NCBI GenBank assembly: GCA_030323885.1
Contig: JASIRB010003059.1
Span: forward strand, 1 to 64,000
From: Branchipolynoe longqiensis
Lineage: Eukaryota > Annelida > Polychaeta > Phyllodocida > Polynoidae
Reading direction: 5' to 3'
DNA length: 64,000 nt
The notes beneath the pieces were generated by a model. That model did no database searches. It saw only the letters and a program-made list of their open reading frames with translations, and was not told where the DNA came from. This document shows, piece after piece, positions 9,244 through 19,154 of this stretch (within the stretch, counting starts at the first letter, position 1; every line of letters begins with the position of its first letter). Position numbers and translations under genes: made by a program.

Positions 9244-11084
9244 TCGGGGACAATCAGAATGGCGTGGGACCGGTCCATCTTTATCTTTCGTGCAACTCTG
9301 GTAATGATATTAAAGGGGGGAAAAATGTAATAAAATTCATTTTCCCAAATCAGTGAGAAAGCATCTATGTGCCAAGCAAATGGTTCTGGGTGCCATGACA
9401 CATATTTGTTAATTTTGAAATTATTTCTTGATGCAAATAAGTCTACCATAGGTGACCCCCATTGTTGACAAATTTTGTTGAAAATTTTTGTGTTTAATTT
9501 CCATTCTAAGTGATCGTGAAAGACTCTGCTCTTTTTGTCAGCCAGGACGTTCTGCGAACCTGGGATATGAGATATGGTTAACCATATTTGATGTTGTTGC
9601 GCCCAGTTCCAAATACTCTGTGCCAAGTTATTACATTCTTTTGACTTTGTACCTCCCATATTCCTGACATATGCCATAGCTGTAGTGTTATCTGTCAGAA
9701 GTTGAACCGTCTTTTTAGGTATTTTAATTAGACTCAAAAGGCCCAAGTAAATCGCTCTTAATTCAAGAACATTAATATTGTCTGATTTTTCGTTATCTAA
9801 CCATCTACCCCCTGTTGCTACATCATTTTGATGAGCTCCCCAACCTTGTAATGAAGCATCGGTAGTAACTACCGTGTTGGGTTGACCCATTCGAATGGGA
9901 TTGGGGGAGTTATTAATATTCTCGATCCACCAAAAAATGTCTTTACAGCCGTCTCGGGAAATGTTCATTGGTCTTTCGAAGTTACCTTGTTTGCGTGCTA
10001 ACGCTCTATTCTTGTCTATTTCTAGAGACTTGATATGCGCCGCTCCATAAAGAACAGCCGGTGCATACGAGACCATTATACCGATAAGGACGGCGACCTG
10101 TCTAATCTTTGGCCTGGATATGTCAAGCAGCTGGGAGGCCGTGTCATGAAACTTCTGTAGTTTCTGTTCCGTTAGAGATACGGTCATGGCTTTGGTGTTA
10201 ATCAGAAACCCTAAGCATTTAAATTCCCTATTCGGGACGAAAACAGATTTCTTGTCATGAATGTAAAACCCTAAATTTGTTAATAAATCACACAAATCAT
10301 TAACTGCTGTTTGGCATTTGTCTAAGGATTCTGCCATAATAAATGAATCATCTATGTATGGGAACATTGTGTGTCCTATTCTACCCATGACTGCAAAAAC
10401 AGGTTTTAACAATTTGGTAAACAGTCGAGGTGCGCAAGCTAGACCATTAGGCATGCATGTAAATTGGAAGAGGGTACCGTTCCATATAAATCTCAGAAAT
10501 TTTCTGTGTTCTTTGCAAATGGAGACTGTGTAATACGCATCTCTTAAGTCTACACTGGCGAGCCAGGCTTCCGGCGTAATTAAATCTCTCGCCGTTTCTA
10601 ATGAGAACATTTTAAAATGTTTGTATGTAACCGATTCATTTAATTTTGTTAAATCCAAAATCATGCGAATTTCGCCATTTGGTTTCGGCCTAGATAAAAC
10701 ATTAGAAATAAACTGTCCTTCTGTGTTTTGTACTCGTTCAATAATTCTCTTTGTCTCAAAAAGAGAAACCTGAAAATCAATTTGTAGTTTTTCTTCTGCG
10801 TTAAATTTATATGGGAACGGAACTCTTTTCTGTTTTGGTATATCAGTGAACGGTATTTGAACCCCTTTAACAATCTCCAAAATTTCGCTATCAGTTGTAA
10901 TATTACACCAGTTTTGTAAACAGTTCAGGATATTTCCTGCCTTAAATTTGCTTACATATGTTTGTGTCTCTTCAGACACCATGTTGAGGGTAGAAGTCTG
11001 TGTTGTCGACTCTACTTGGCTCCTGGCCGTGGGAACTGGGGTCTGGGTGTAAGCTCCCTTTTGTACCCGCGGTTGTCGTTCCAC
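9093..11084 (-). CDS. DIRS reverse transcriptase / RNase H polyprotein
   Basis: This 663-residue frame is uninterrupted. RT signature blocks: RMILDLTKLNE (about 145), ASVDLRDAYYTV (about 178), and the catalytic YIDDS (about 242). RNase H follows: TTDASLQGWG (about 406), ELRAIYLGLL (Glu, about 442), LTDNTTA (about 466) and ADKKSR (about 510). The C-terminal third has VDLFASRNN and YYIFPPFN (about 588), a block that in DIRS elements is usually assigned to a Dam-like methyltransferase domain (family knowledge; activity is inference). The start Met lies inside the overlap with the gag frame 11012-11425. It is the best-preserved gene of the element. Confidence 0.9.
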   Translation of the reverse strand: MERQPRVQKGAYTQTPVPTARSQVESTTQTSTLNMVSEETQTYVSKFKAGNILNCLQNWCNITTDSEILEIVKGVQIPFTDIPKQKRVPFPYKFNAEEKLQIDFQVSLFETKRIIERVQNTEGQFISNVLSRPKPNGEIRMILDLTKLNESVTYKHFKMFSLETARDLITPEAWLASVDLRDAYYTVSICKEHRKFLRFIWNGTLFQFTCMPNGLACAPRLFTKLLKPVFAVMGRIGHTMFPYIDDSFIMAESLDKCQTAVNDLCDLLTNLGFYIHDKKSVFVPNREFKCLGFLINTKAMTVSLTEQKLQKFHDTASQLLDISRPKIRQVAVLIGIMVSYAPAVLYGAAHIKSLEIDKNRALARKQGNFERPMNISRDGCKDIFWWIENINNSPNPIRMGQPNTVVTTDASLQGWGAHQNDVATGGRWLDNEKSDNINVLELRAIYLGLLSLIKIPKKTVQLLTDNTTAMAYVRNMGGTKSKECNNLAQSIWNWAQQHQIWLTISHIPGSQNVLADKKSRVFHDHLEWKLNTKIFNKICQQWGSPMVDLFASRNNFKINKYVSWHPEPFAWHIDAFSLIWENEFYYIFPPFNIITRVARKIKMDRSHAILIVPEWDTQPWLAGIVSTARDCLRFPKSQGNLTHQGPLEHHGNVATTPLLAFLF

Positions 11085-11425
11085 CCCGTGGTCTGTCGTT
11101 CTCCTCTGCCTCGTCCTCTGGGACTGAACCCGAAGGATGGACCTCCTCGTCCTGGCCTGCCTCCTCGGCGGAAGCGAAAATCTGAGTGGGGGCGTCGGAA
11201 TTTGCTGGGGTTGTCTAACTTTTTACCCCTGTCAGTGTTCTTAGCGCTTTTAGTGTCTACCTCCACTGCTTTGAAGAGGTGCGCTAGCTGTCCCCCAAAC
11301 ATTTTGGTTTTGTCCAGCGGCTTACCTAGCACTGGCTTTGGTGGGAGGTAAAGTGTGTATTCTTTACCGTCATTGTCCGTAACTTTCTTAGACCTGGCTA
11401 CTTCTTTGCCAGCATCTGTGGTCAC
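11012..11425 (-). CDS. DIRS gag-like protein, C-terminal part
   Basis: 137 residues ending in an Arg/Gly-rich region (FRFRRGGRPGRGG, PRGRGRGER) that probably binds nucleic acid. There is no zinc knuckle. It is in a different frame from 11460-11798, so a frameshift near 11430-11465, next to a small palindrome (GACGTTTCGAGAACGTC), separates the two. It overlaps the RT frame by 73 bp. Confidence 0.6.
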   Translation of the reverse strand: MTTDAGKEVARSKKVTDNDGKEYTLYLPPKPVLGKPLDKTKMFGGQLAHLFKAVEVDTKSAKNTDRGKKLDNPSKFRRPHSDFRFRRGGRPGRGGPSFGFSPRGRGRGERQTTGWNDNRGYKRELTPRPQFPRPGAK

Positions 11426-11459
11426 CGACTTATAGACGTTCTCGAAACGTCATAAAGTT

Positions 11460-11798
11460 CTACGCTGCGGTAAGCAGCGCAATGCCTTTATCCATGGTGC
11501 GGGCAAGCGACGAGAATTTATTCTCGGCTTGCATTCTATTTGCTACCGGAGTTATGGAAGTCAGAGCTCCGAGCACTGCTCTATGGATTGTACACAACGC
11601 GTTCTCGTAACAGTGTCTTTCGTCCGAGAGATGGATACCTGCATCCATTTCTTTGCTGATGGACTCGGGAACGCCTTTGATTCCCGAGATTTGTTCGGTT
11701 AGCTTACTGATCACCTCAGCGGGTTTAAATGTGTGGAAATGTCCTTTTAACGTTTCCCTCATCATGGTTGTGGTACGCAACCTCTTTGCTTTCGCCAA
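11460..11798 (-). CDS. DIRS gag-like protein, middle part
   Basis: 112 residues, mostly helical in appearance (EVISKLTEQISGIKGVPESI; ENALCTIHRAVLGALTSITP). It is in the same frame as 11811-12299 and separated from it only by an in-frame TAA, so the two were probably one ORF. No motif I can name; position marks it as the capsid-like part of ORF1. Confidence 0.6.
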   Translation of the reverse strand: MAKAKRLRTTTMMRETLKGHFHTFKPAEVISKLTEQISGIKGVPESISKEMDAGIHLSDERHCYENALCTIHRAVLGALTSITPVANRMQAENKFSSLARTMDKGIALLTAA

Positions 11799-11810
11799 CG
11801 GGCATTTCTT

Positions 11811-12299
11811 TTAAATTTTTGCCCCTATCCTTGCATAGACACCCGCTCTTTCGTTGTCTGAGTCAGACTCCGTCGAGGACGAGTCATCTGAATCATCAGA
11901 TGATGAGTCCTTCTTCTTTTTGTTTTTCTTGGGCTTTTTAACCCGCTTCTTGTTGACTTTGGTGAATTCATCACCTGACCTACTCACGGGTCTTTTGTGC
12001 CTTTTGATTTTCAGTTTCGGAACCTCAAATGCTGATTCTGTTTCATCATCCGAAAAGTCTTCCCAGTCGTCGTCTGGGATAGGAGGAGAGGAAACCTGTG
12101 TAACGGGTTGCGTATGTTTGTACTTCTCCATAAGTCTGACGATCTTGTCCTCTAGGTCCTCGTCTCCGCTGTCCTTATCCGAAGGACCAGCTCCTGGCTG
12201 TGGGGACGGTGGACGTGTCTGTGGTGGCGACGAATCGTACCCTGAGGGCATGCGGCCTTCTGCCGCTGCCGGCGGAACCTTGTTGCGCTTGGTGGCCAT
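11811..12299 (-). CDS. DIRS ORF1 (gag-like), N-terminal part
   Basis: I chose the ATG at 12299 (MATKRNKV) because it lies just after a splice-acceptor-like tract and a second ORF1 at 39228 starts the same way (MATKRGKA). The protein is hydrophilic: Pro-rich, then acidic (DDDWEDFSDDE), then very basic (KKRVKKPKKNKKKK), then a Ser/Asp run. It likely helps package the element RNA. An in-frame stop at 11811 truncates it. Confidence 0.65.
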   Translation of the reverse strand: MATKRNKVPPAAAEGRMPSGYDSSPPQTRPPSPQPGAGPSDKDSGDEDLEDKIVRLMEKYKHTQPVTQVSSPPIPDDDWEDFSDDETESAFEVPKLKIKRHKRPVSRSGDEFTKVNKKRVKKPKKNKKKKDSSSDDSDDSSSTESDSDNERAGVYARIGAKI

Positions 12300-12330
12300 C
12301 GGTTTCTGTAACAAAAAAGTTACTTAATAC
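12300..12330 (-). promoter_or_regulatory. Splice-acceptor-like tract before DIRS gag
   Basis: On the minus strand a TTTTTTGTTACAG sequence ends a few bases upstream of the gag ATG. A matching arrangement (TTTTTACTCACAG) precedes the second ORF1 at 39228. This suggests an intron in the 5' leader, but no donor was identified. Confidence 0.35.
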
Positions 12331-12997
12331 CGGTATGGTCTCAACATGGTCACAAAGTGAGCCCCAGAATTGGGTTGAGGTATTATTCGTATGGTATAGA
12401 GTAACGTGTTTACACCGTTCTGTATACAGGCGTTAAGCTAATGGTATGCCGTAGGTTTTATTGGTAGTGAAACCAACCAAACGGAGGGGCGGCCATTGGC
12501 ACGCCCGCTCTCTCTGTTGCGTACACTTCTCCCACCCGCGGCATTCTGCACCAGCAAGTTGAAGAAAATATTACGAAACTCGGAGGCTCGCCTCAAAAAC
12601 CGGTCTGGGGAGTCTATAAAAGAAACCCAGGATCATCCCCAACAAAACCCTCTTTTAGGGTTCGGAGTAATTTCCTTAGGAGATGCAACTCGGGTTAACA
12701 TCTCTGCCTGTCTGTATACAGGTTGCGCTATATCAAGCGGTATCGGTTTCGGTTCTGTACATAAGTGTTCTAACCTTGTGTTTTTTATAACACCAAAACA
12801 TGTCCAAATCGGACCTGAGAAAGTTCTAAGCTTTCATAATTGGATGCTATAAACCATCCTTAAGAAGTTTATCGCGATTTCTCAATACTTACAGTTGGTT
12901 AAAGTGTTGTAGTAGTTAAATCCTGCCGGAGCAGCTCAGCGAACGTCCTCCCGCCGTGAGCTGCTTATGCTAATTGCTGGACCCGGATGTGCTTACC
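12331..12997 (-). other. DIRS 5' leader
   Basis: Between ORF1 and the 5' terminal repeat there is about 670 bp with no recognisable ORF on the element strand. Positions 12971-12997 (GGACCCGGATGTGCTTACC) match the inverted sequence at about 7728-7750. Confidence 0.5.
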
Positions 12998-13042
12998 TCT
13001 CCCTAGCCTGCGGCTAGCCTGAGGCTATATACCGAGGTAAAA
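12998..13042 (-). repeat. DIRS 5' inverted terminal repeat
   Basis: 45 bp, inverted twin of 7956-8000, ending ACCGAGGTAAAA on the plus strand immediately before the TA run. In DIRS elements this end carries the promoter; none was identified here. Confidence 0.8.
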
Positions 13043-13084
<42 letters not shown>

Positions 13085-13218
13085 TTGGATTAAGCCACCA
13101 TTTTTCCACCCGAGCGTGTTGGGAGAGTGTTCGATTATGCAAGCCGAGGATGTACGGTCTGCGCATGCGCCAAAAAGTGGCTCGGGTGACCCGAGTTGAT
13201 TAATCTATTACGGGCAGA
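13043..13218 (+). repeat. (TA)n and right half of MITE-A copy 2
   Basis: About 35 bp of TA repeats, then GGATTAAGCCACCATTTTTC and GCGCATGCGCCAAAAAGTGG, ending in TTAATCTATTACGGGC. This continues MITE-A exactly where 7641 stopped. Confidence 0.75.
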
Positions 13219-13394
13219 GTGGTATTCAAGTCAGTGTCATGTGTGTGTGTGTGTATCCGGGCATCGTGTGCAGAAGGTTCAGTTACGGCTGTGATACACA
13301 GCCCCTGCAAGTAGACTGGCAGCTAGGATTGCTTGTTTGAGGGTTGGCGTTTTATGTCCTGGCAACATGTAAGGTCATATCAGGATAACAACCA

Positions 13395-14455
13395 AACCAA
13401 CTGCCAGCAATCTGACTAACTCAGTAAATATCAGCAACCTACTCACTCCAAATAACCAGGCCGACTGCCAGCAACCTGTTCACTACAAACAACCAGGCTG
13501 ACTGCCAGCAACCTGCTCACTACAAACAACCAAGCCGACTGCCAGTGCCAGCACCAGCAACCTGCTCATTGTCAGTAACATGACTTAAGCTAAAATTCCA
13601 TATCCGCATGCGAATGCGTCAAAAAAAAAAGGAAAAGCATGTAATGCACAGTAGTGCTTCCATATGTTCGAATGCGAATGCGTCAAGTGGATCGACCCAT
13701 GGACCGATCGGTGCGAATGCGGCTCCATTTCCCATAGAGTATACCTGCAACTTTGACTTTCCTTCACAAATTTGGAGTAAAAAAGAACAAAAATGCCATG
13801 GGTATCTATGCTGCATGCCGCATTCCACATGCATGAAATCTTAGCTCAACTGTCGGCAACCAGGCCAACTGCCAGTAAACAGCTCACTACAAACAACCAG
13901 GCCAACTGCCAGTAACCAGCTCACTACGAATAACCAGGCCGACTGCCAGCAACCTGCTCACTACAAACAACCAGGCCGACTGCCAGCAACCTGCTCACTA
14001 CAAACAACCAGGCCGACTGCCAGCTTGCTCACTACAAACAACCAGGCCGACTGCCAGCAACCTGCTCACTACAAACAACCAGGCCGACTGCCAGCAACCT
14101 GCTCATTACAAACAACCAGGCCGACTGCCAGCAACCTGCTCACTACAAACAACCAGGCCGACTGCCAGCAACCTGCTCACTACAAACAACCAGGCCGACT
14201 GCCAGCAACCTGCTCACTACAAACAACCAGGCCGACTGCCAGCAACCTGCTCACTACAAACAACCAGGCCGACTGCCAGCAACCTGCTCACTACAAACAA
14301 CCAGGCCGACTGCCAGCTTGCTCACTACAAACAACCAGGCCGACTGCCAGCAACCTGCTCACTACAAACAACCAGGCCGACTGCCAGCAACCTGCTCACT
14401 ACAAACAACCAGGCCAACTGCCAGCAACCTGCTCACTGTCTGCAAGCAGCAGTCG
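13395..14455. repeat. Minisatellite, 37-bp unit, interrupted by a MITE
   Basis: Units read CTCACTACAAACAACCAGGC then CGACTGCCAGCAACCTG. The best part (13925-14440) has about thirteen near-identical copies, two of them with a deleted CAACC step near 14018 and 14318. Diverged units reach back to about 13395. The Thr/Gln-rich open frame at 14025-14465 is an artefact of the repeat. Confidence 0.9.
13586..13848. repeat. MITE, AAGCTAAGATTCCATAT family, copy 1
   Basis: It is inserted in the minisatellite. Ends: TTAAGCTAAAATTCCATATC and the complement of TGAGCTAAGATTTCATGC. The interior repeats GAATGCGAATGCG and contains GATCGACCCATGGACCGATC. Same family as 26104-26494. TTAA at the left edge is suggestive, but the right edge differs. 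Confidence 0.65.
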
Positions 14456-14577
14456 AAATTGTTAACATGGGGTTATTCCCACGACCTCCCACGGTAGAAG
14501 CAGACGCCATAACCACTAGATAAAGTTGCACTGTCCGATAGCTTTGAGTTTCTGCCATTCAATACACTTTTTTTGGG
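14456..14577. repeat. Fragment of the TTAAAG MITE family
   Basis: Positions 14523-14565 (AAAGTTGCACTGTCCGATAG, TTTCTGCCATT) match one end of the 45282-45632 element. The rest is unassigned. Confidence 0.45.
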
Positions 14578-14656
14578 TGCTAAAACAGTTTATTCATCAG
14601 AATATACATTTTTTTCAGCGCCGAGGCACTGGTCTTCCGGCCATTTACATTACATG
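14578..14656 (-). repeat. 3' tail of the 60-kb LINE family
   Basis: The reverse complement reads GGCCGGAAGACCAGTGCC then CGGCGCTGAAAAAA, matching the LINE 3' end at about 60530-60570. Only the tail is present: a severely 5'-truncated copy or a SINE sharing that tail. Confidence 0.6.
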
Positions 14657-14927
14657 GTGAAAAGGTAGATGTTAGTACTAGTAGATTGTGAAGGGGGTTA
14701 GTATGTTTGTCATACTAAGTTCAGTGTTATGGGCTAAGATGGTGAGTCGCTGCAAAAACTGTGCTGCTATTACAGTATAGCTGAGGTAAGTACAGTAAAA
14801 CCTCCCACCTTCACAGATCGACCACTCCCCTATATCGATGGCTTTATTTGGGTCCCAACAACACCATTGTAACCATATTCTAACTCCCTAAACCGACCAC
14901 CTCGCTAAATGGACCACTTAAACTTAA

Positions 14928-15001
14928 AGGGACCAGCTATAGCTCGCTGGGACACTGCTCGTACTCCGACAAATGCTCTCCAAGCACAATCTTGTTTAGT
15001 T
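14928..15001 (+). repeat. TTAAAGGGACCAG repeat fragment
   Basis: It reads TTAAAGGGACCAGCTATAGC and then GTACTCCGACAAATGCTCTC. The reverse complement of 30623-30702 is a close match. Confidence 0.6.
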
Positions 15002-15054
15002 TTTATGTTTAAATGAACCAAGTATGTGTGGGGAGAGTATGGGACCAGGGCACT

Positions 15055-15180
15055 GCTAGTCTGAACTGCAAAGGCAGTTTGTTGTCTTCAAAATGGCCGC
15101 CCCCATAGGCGGCGGCCATTTGCAATGCAAAAGCTGCGCTGTGATTGGCTGAAATTGTGCCGGCAACAGGCTCACACAGT
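15055..15180. repeat. CCAAT/octamer-motif repeat fragment
   Basis: A palindrome GCCGCCCCCATAGGCGGCGG is followed by CCATTTGCAATGCAAAAG and GTGATTGGCTGA, the same block as in the MITEs at 4549, 29755 and 31942. Confidence 0.55.
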
Positions 15181-15194
15181 AACAAGATTTGCTG

Positions 15195-16260
15195 GTTCCC
15201 AGTATGGGCGGCAATAAATTTCAGACTGATTACGCCGAAATCTATTGAATGCGATCATATTTAACAGAATTACATACTCAAATCGTGAAATTTCATTAAA
15301 TTAACCCTAAATTCGAAGTGTTATTAAGGCTACCGCCGCATTGGTGGCGATATTAATAGTGTCGAATCGACGAATTTAAAGTAAACAAATCGCCGCCGCC
15401 GCAGCGACGTCGATATCCATACGGCAATGTTTTACGCTGAAATCTATTGAATGCGATCATATTTAACAGAATTACATACTAAAATAATGAAATTTAATTA
15501 AATTAACCTTAAATTCCAAGCGATATTAACGTAGCAGCTCGATCAGCGTCGAATCGCCGAGTGTAAGCAAAACAAATAGCAGTGATCGCCGCAACGTGCG
15601 AAAATCCGCGCATGCGCAGAAGCATAACGCCAGCGGCAATGTTTTACGCCGAAATCTATTGAATGCGATCATATTTAACAGAATTACATACTAAAATAAT
15701 GAAATTTAATTAAATTAACCTTAAATTCCAAGCGATATTAACGTAGCAGCTCGATCAGCGTCGAATCGCCGAGTGTAAACAAAACAAATAGCAGTGATCG
15801 CCGCAACGTGCGAAAATCCGCGCATGCGCAGAAGCATAACGCCAGCGGCAATGTTTAAAGCCGAAATCTATTGAATGCGATCATATTTAACAGAATTACA
15901 TACTAAAATAATGAAATTTAATTAAATAACCTTAAATTCCAAGCGATATTAACGTAGCAGCTCGATCAGCGTCGAATCGCCGAGTGTAAACAAAACAAAT
16001 AGCAGTGATCGCCGCAACGTGCGAAAATCCGCGCATGCGCAGAAGCATAACACCAGCGGCAATGTTTTACGCCGAAATCTATTGAATGCGATCATATTTA
16101 ACAGAATTACATACTAAAATAATGAAATTTAATTAAATTAACCTTAAATTCCAAGCGATATTAACGTAGCAGCTCGATCAGCGTCGAATCGCCGAGTGTA
16201 AACAAAACAAATAGCAGTGATCGCCGCAACGTGCGAAAATCCGCGCATGCGCAGAAGCCA
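15195..16260. repeat. Satellite-like tandem array, 200-216-bp unit
   Basis: Five units start near 15232, 15431, 15647, 15860 and 16068 with GCCGAAATCTATTGAATGCG. Units 2-5 are nearly identical and end GCGCATGCGCAGAAGC. Unit 1 differs in its second half (GGCTACCGCCGCATTGG) and there matches one arm of the palindrome at 62557-62940. Non-coding. Confidence 0.85.
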
Positions 16261-16261
16261 C

Positions 16262-16310
16262 GACAGTGGCTCGAGTGACCCGAGTTGAATAATCGATTAC
16301 ACCCCAATAT
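16262..16310 (+). repeat. MITE-A end fragment
   Basis: It contains GTGGCTCGAGTGACCCGAGT and AATCGATTACACCCC, the right end of MITE-A. Confidence 0.55.
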
Positions 16311-16479
16311 ACAAATCGCCTCCGCCGCCGGCGCATTAGGCCACCCTGTGGCACAAATCTGAACTATTCCGAGTTCGTTTGTTTTCCACGCGGCGGATAG
16401 CTGGCGACTTTATAGTCGGTCCCAAGGTCGGTCGATTTAGAGAGGTTTTATTGTATTTGAGTTCGATTGTTATAATTGA

Positions 16480-16671
16480 CCTAGCTTTAGCTGGAATAAC
16501 TTGTATTATAAATGGTTTACTTTGAAGATATTTGAAGTGGAAACATGCAAAAATAACGTTGGTTTGCATGTCAAGCTTCTAACATCGGGGGGGGGGGGGG
16601 GGTTCAGCAATAATAGGTTCTATTATTAAATTGACTCAGTTGGCTATGCACATCACAAAACTATAGATCAG
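16480..16671. repeat. Fragment of the TTAAAG MITE family with a G tract
   Basis: GGAAACATGC at about 16538 and AGGTTCTATTATTAAATTGA at about 16614 parallel the internal part of 45282-45632. A homopolymer G run lies at about 16587-16602. Confidence 0.45.
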
Positions 16672-17050
16672 GGATGAAAGTGATCTCTAGCAAAAAAAAC
16701 CGTGGAAATCAAGCTGAGAATATTAGACAGACGGCAAATTTCTGTGAAAACGCAGACCCCCCCCCCCCCCCCCCCCCCCACGATTAGCACTGTCACTCTC
16801 AGGGAATCGCGGGGGGGGGGGGGGGGGGGAATGTTGGAAGTCATGTTTCAACTATCCCTCGCCCATACATAACTTGTTCTTGTTAGGGTTTTATCTTCTA
16901 GCAACATCTAAGGTTATATAAGAACAGGATTCAAACTACCAAATTGTTGTCATATATATACATTCTAATTCCTTGTCATTTTGTTAAACGCTAATCAGAA
17001 AATATTTTTTAAATCGCGGTAATCCGAGAAATCGTGGAGATCTTTCTTCC
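16672..17050. repeat. MITE, CAGGGATGAAAG family, copy 1
   Basis: Ends: CAGGGATGAAAGTGATCT and the complement of TTCAGGGAAGAAAGATCTCC. It contains C and G homopolymer tracts (16757-16780, 16811-16830) and a SINE-1 tail scrap at 16890-16930. Same family as 23881-24108. Confidence 0.55.
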
Positions 17051-17667
17051 CTGAATTAAAAAAGACACGTTTCCTGATCGGGATTTTGCAATAAACCAGA
17101 CTGTGAGCGTGAGTCAACGCATGCGCTCTAGATAAGAACTACATGACCCACACCTCAAGTGCAGACACGGGCGTGGGGACCAGGAGAGGGAACCTAAATC
17201 AGTACCCATGGCCCATACCAGTGACGTACTCGAATGCATGCGCGAGCATTTATGTCCCAGCGTTCCAAAACCGCGACGCGGTGGTGCTTACTAAATGTTA
17301 CACGCCAATGCACTGTCGAGTGCTGGAGCTGCATTTAGGAACACTGGGAGAAAGCGGACGCCTTCCCGAATCGAGGTGCGGTGTACTTGTGATCTAAAGG
17401 GGGAGGCGCCCCCTGGTGGGAGGAATGTTAATAGGATTAAAGGGTGTGTCGCGCAGTGTAAAGGAGGTCACCCAAAGTTTTCAACATTTTCACTTTCCAA
17501 ACACCCCCACCCCCACAATGTAGGGCACAAATATATTCTCTCTGGAATTATATAACATAAGCACGCAGAATTTAGGCACTTGATGATATGAATGCGAGAA
17601 ATTATTAAATTGAACTACAAAAGTAGTATGCTTTGAATGACAATGCAAATGTTTAAAACATTAGATG
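17051..17667. other. Unassigned sequence
   Basis: No gene recognised. Two overlapping open frames (17143-17397, 17295-17555) show no domain or repeat signature; they could be chance. Confidence 0.4.
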
Positions 17668-18335
17668 CGCCCTACGTCCTAGCAACATTTAAGGTCATGT
17701 CAGGACATATTTGGGACTGTGCACATTCATGGTGACTTCATCATGCTGCTCCGCTGGACGCGGTGGCCTAAACGGGAGAGCGCGGGCCTCGCGTGCGAAA
17801 GATCAGGAGTTCAGTTCCCGGTTGAGTCAAACCAATGACATTTAAATTGACACATTGTCGCTTCCTAGCCAGGCGCTCAGCATTAATAGGATACGACAAG
17901 GACTGGTTAGCTCAGTGTCAGCATAATGTGACTGAGTTAGATATCGAATCATAGTGCTGGCAGCCTTATTTGCCAGTAGGGCAGCACTATAAAGTCGCCA
18001 TGAGTGCACTGTCACAAGTCGGTACCCGTCTTAATATGGCCTTACATGTTGCCAGGACGTGAAACTCCAAGAACCAACCAATCATGCCGCCCCACTGAGA
18101 AACTGAGCCGCTGGCACGACGTAGGACTCGATATCCCACTCAGTCACATTATCATGATACTGAAAAACCAGTCCTCGTCATATCGGAGGTACGGCGAGTG
18201 CCAGGTTAGGTAGCGACAAGTAAACATTTTCTAAGTCACTGGTTTGAATCGGCTGGGGCTCGAACCCATGACCTCACGCACGGGAAGTCAGCTATAGCCA
18301 ACACTTTACTGATTCAGCCATTACGTTCGGAATAC
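17668..18335 (-). repeat. SINE-1 antisense, split by a sense SINE-1
   Basis: The antisense copy occupies 17668-17749 and resumes at 18081-18335. The sense copy (17750-18080) begins GGACGCGGTGGCCTAAACGG (A-box-like) with CAGTTCCCGG near 17813 (B-box-like). A duplicated ATCATGCTGC / ATCATGCCGC flanks it, which fits a target-site duplication. The tRNA-like end of the outer copy is at about 18250-18330. Confidence 0.75.
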
Positions 18336-18894
18336 AACTTCCGAACGCATCCTCCGCCCCCCACCGCATGACGCTGTAGGCACAAAAGAAGAGTTATGAC
18401 CCCAGAACTCGGGTCACTTATTAGAACAGGGTATTACCACATTAACCCACAAAGGGGCACAGCGGCTATGCATACCAGGGTAGTCCCATGCGGAATGTGG
18501 TGAGATTTACCCAGAGTGCAGCGCGGATAGCTGGAACAGTAGCCTGTACCTGTCGGACTGCCATATTGGAGAGTAATGGGTAAACACTTTTTTTTTTTTT
18601 TTAAATAATTTTGTATTATTTAAAAAATATTTACTCCAACGGCTTGGAATATCTGTCATTTTCTTAGATCAAGAGATTAGGTTGATCGGTATAATCTATC
18701 TCTCTGTCCTGTCCCTAGCCAATGAGGGCGTCATAATAACAACACCAACACATGTGCAAAGAAGCCTAAAATAAAATGGGGAGAAAAGCAATACCAATTG
18801 TTTATGACCAAAAAAAACACCCAACTCACACCATTAAAGGACACTAAACATAGATGCATATGGTTTGTTGACAACATAGATCTACAGTCGTATG
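18336..18894. other. Unassigned sequence
   Basis: No gene seen. A T homopolymer run is at about 18588-18602, followed by AT-rich sequence. Confidence 0.45.
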
Positions 18895-19145
18895 ACAATG
18901 GGTACCGACTTGTGATAGTCCGGGTGACTTTATAGCAGTTAGCACTGTCCCACTGTGAGACCAGGTCACTGGCACCATAAACCGATATCCCACCCAGTCA
19001 CATTATCCTGATACTGAGCTAACCTGTCCTTGCTCTATCCTAGTAATGCTGTGTGCTATCAACAAGTAACAATTTTGTAAGTCATTGGTTTGACTAAGCC
19101 AGGTTTTCGAACTCCCGACAATCTGCATGGGAAGCCACCGCGTTC
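18895..19145 (-). repeat. SINE-1 antisense, diverged
   Basis: It matches the SINE-1 body (ATCCCACCCAGTCACATTAT at 18986; GTCATTGGTTTGACTAAGCC near 19081) and runs to a B-box-side remnant near 19110. Confidence 0.7.
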
Positions 19146-19154
19146 GGTACAGTG

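Larger units (their letters stand above)
7956..13042 (-). mobile_element. DIRS-type retrotransposon with inverted terminal repeats
   Basis: The element reads right to left: gag-like ORFs (12299-11012), RT/RNase H (11084-9093), tyrosine recombinase (9243-8184). It ends in 45-bp inverted repeats at 7956-8000 and 12998-13042 that look identical by eye. This order and the inverted ends are the hallmarks of DIRS1-like elements, which integrate through a circular intermediate and make no target duplication. The gag region and recombinase contain stops or frameshifts, so this copy is probably not autonomous, but its RT frame is intact. Confidence 0.85.
14783..16459 (+). repeat. MITE, CAGTAAAACC family, split by a 1.47-kb insertion
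   Basis: Positions 14783-14930 match the left part and 16405-16459 the right part (GTCGGTCCCAAGGTCGGTCG, then GAGAGGTTTTATTG) of the element seen intact at 19740-19917. The insertion between them carries the satellite. Confidence 0.65.

Noticed and set aside
11854..12327. 157-codon plus-strand frame opposite gag
   Set aside because: It is a shadow of the acidic/basic DIRS ORF1; no domain, and the minus strand fits the element order.
13925..14440. Possible CRISPR array
   Set aside because: Units are contiguous 37-bp repeats without unique spacers, and the context is animal DNA.
14025..14465. 146-codon frame of a 37-bp repeat
   Set aside because: It is a repeat artefact with no start context or domain.
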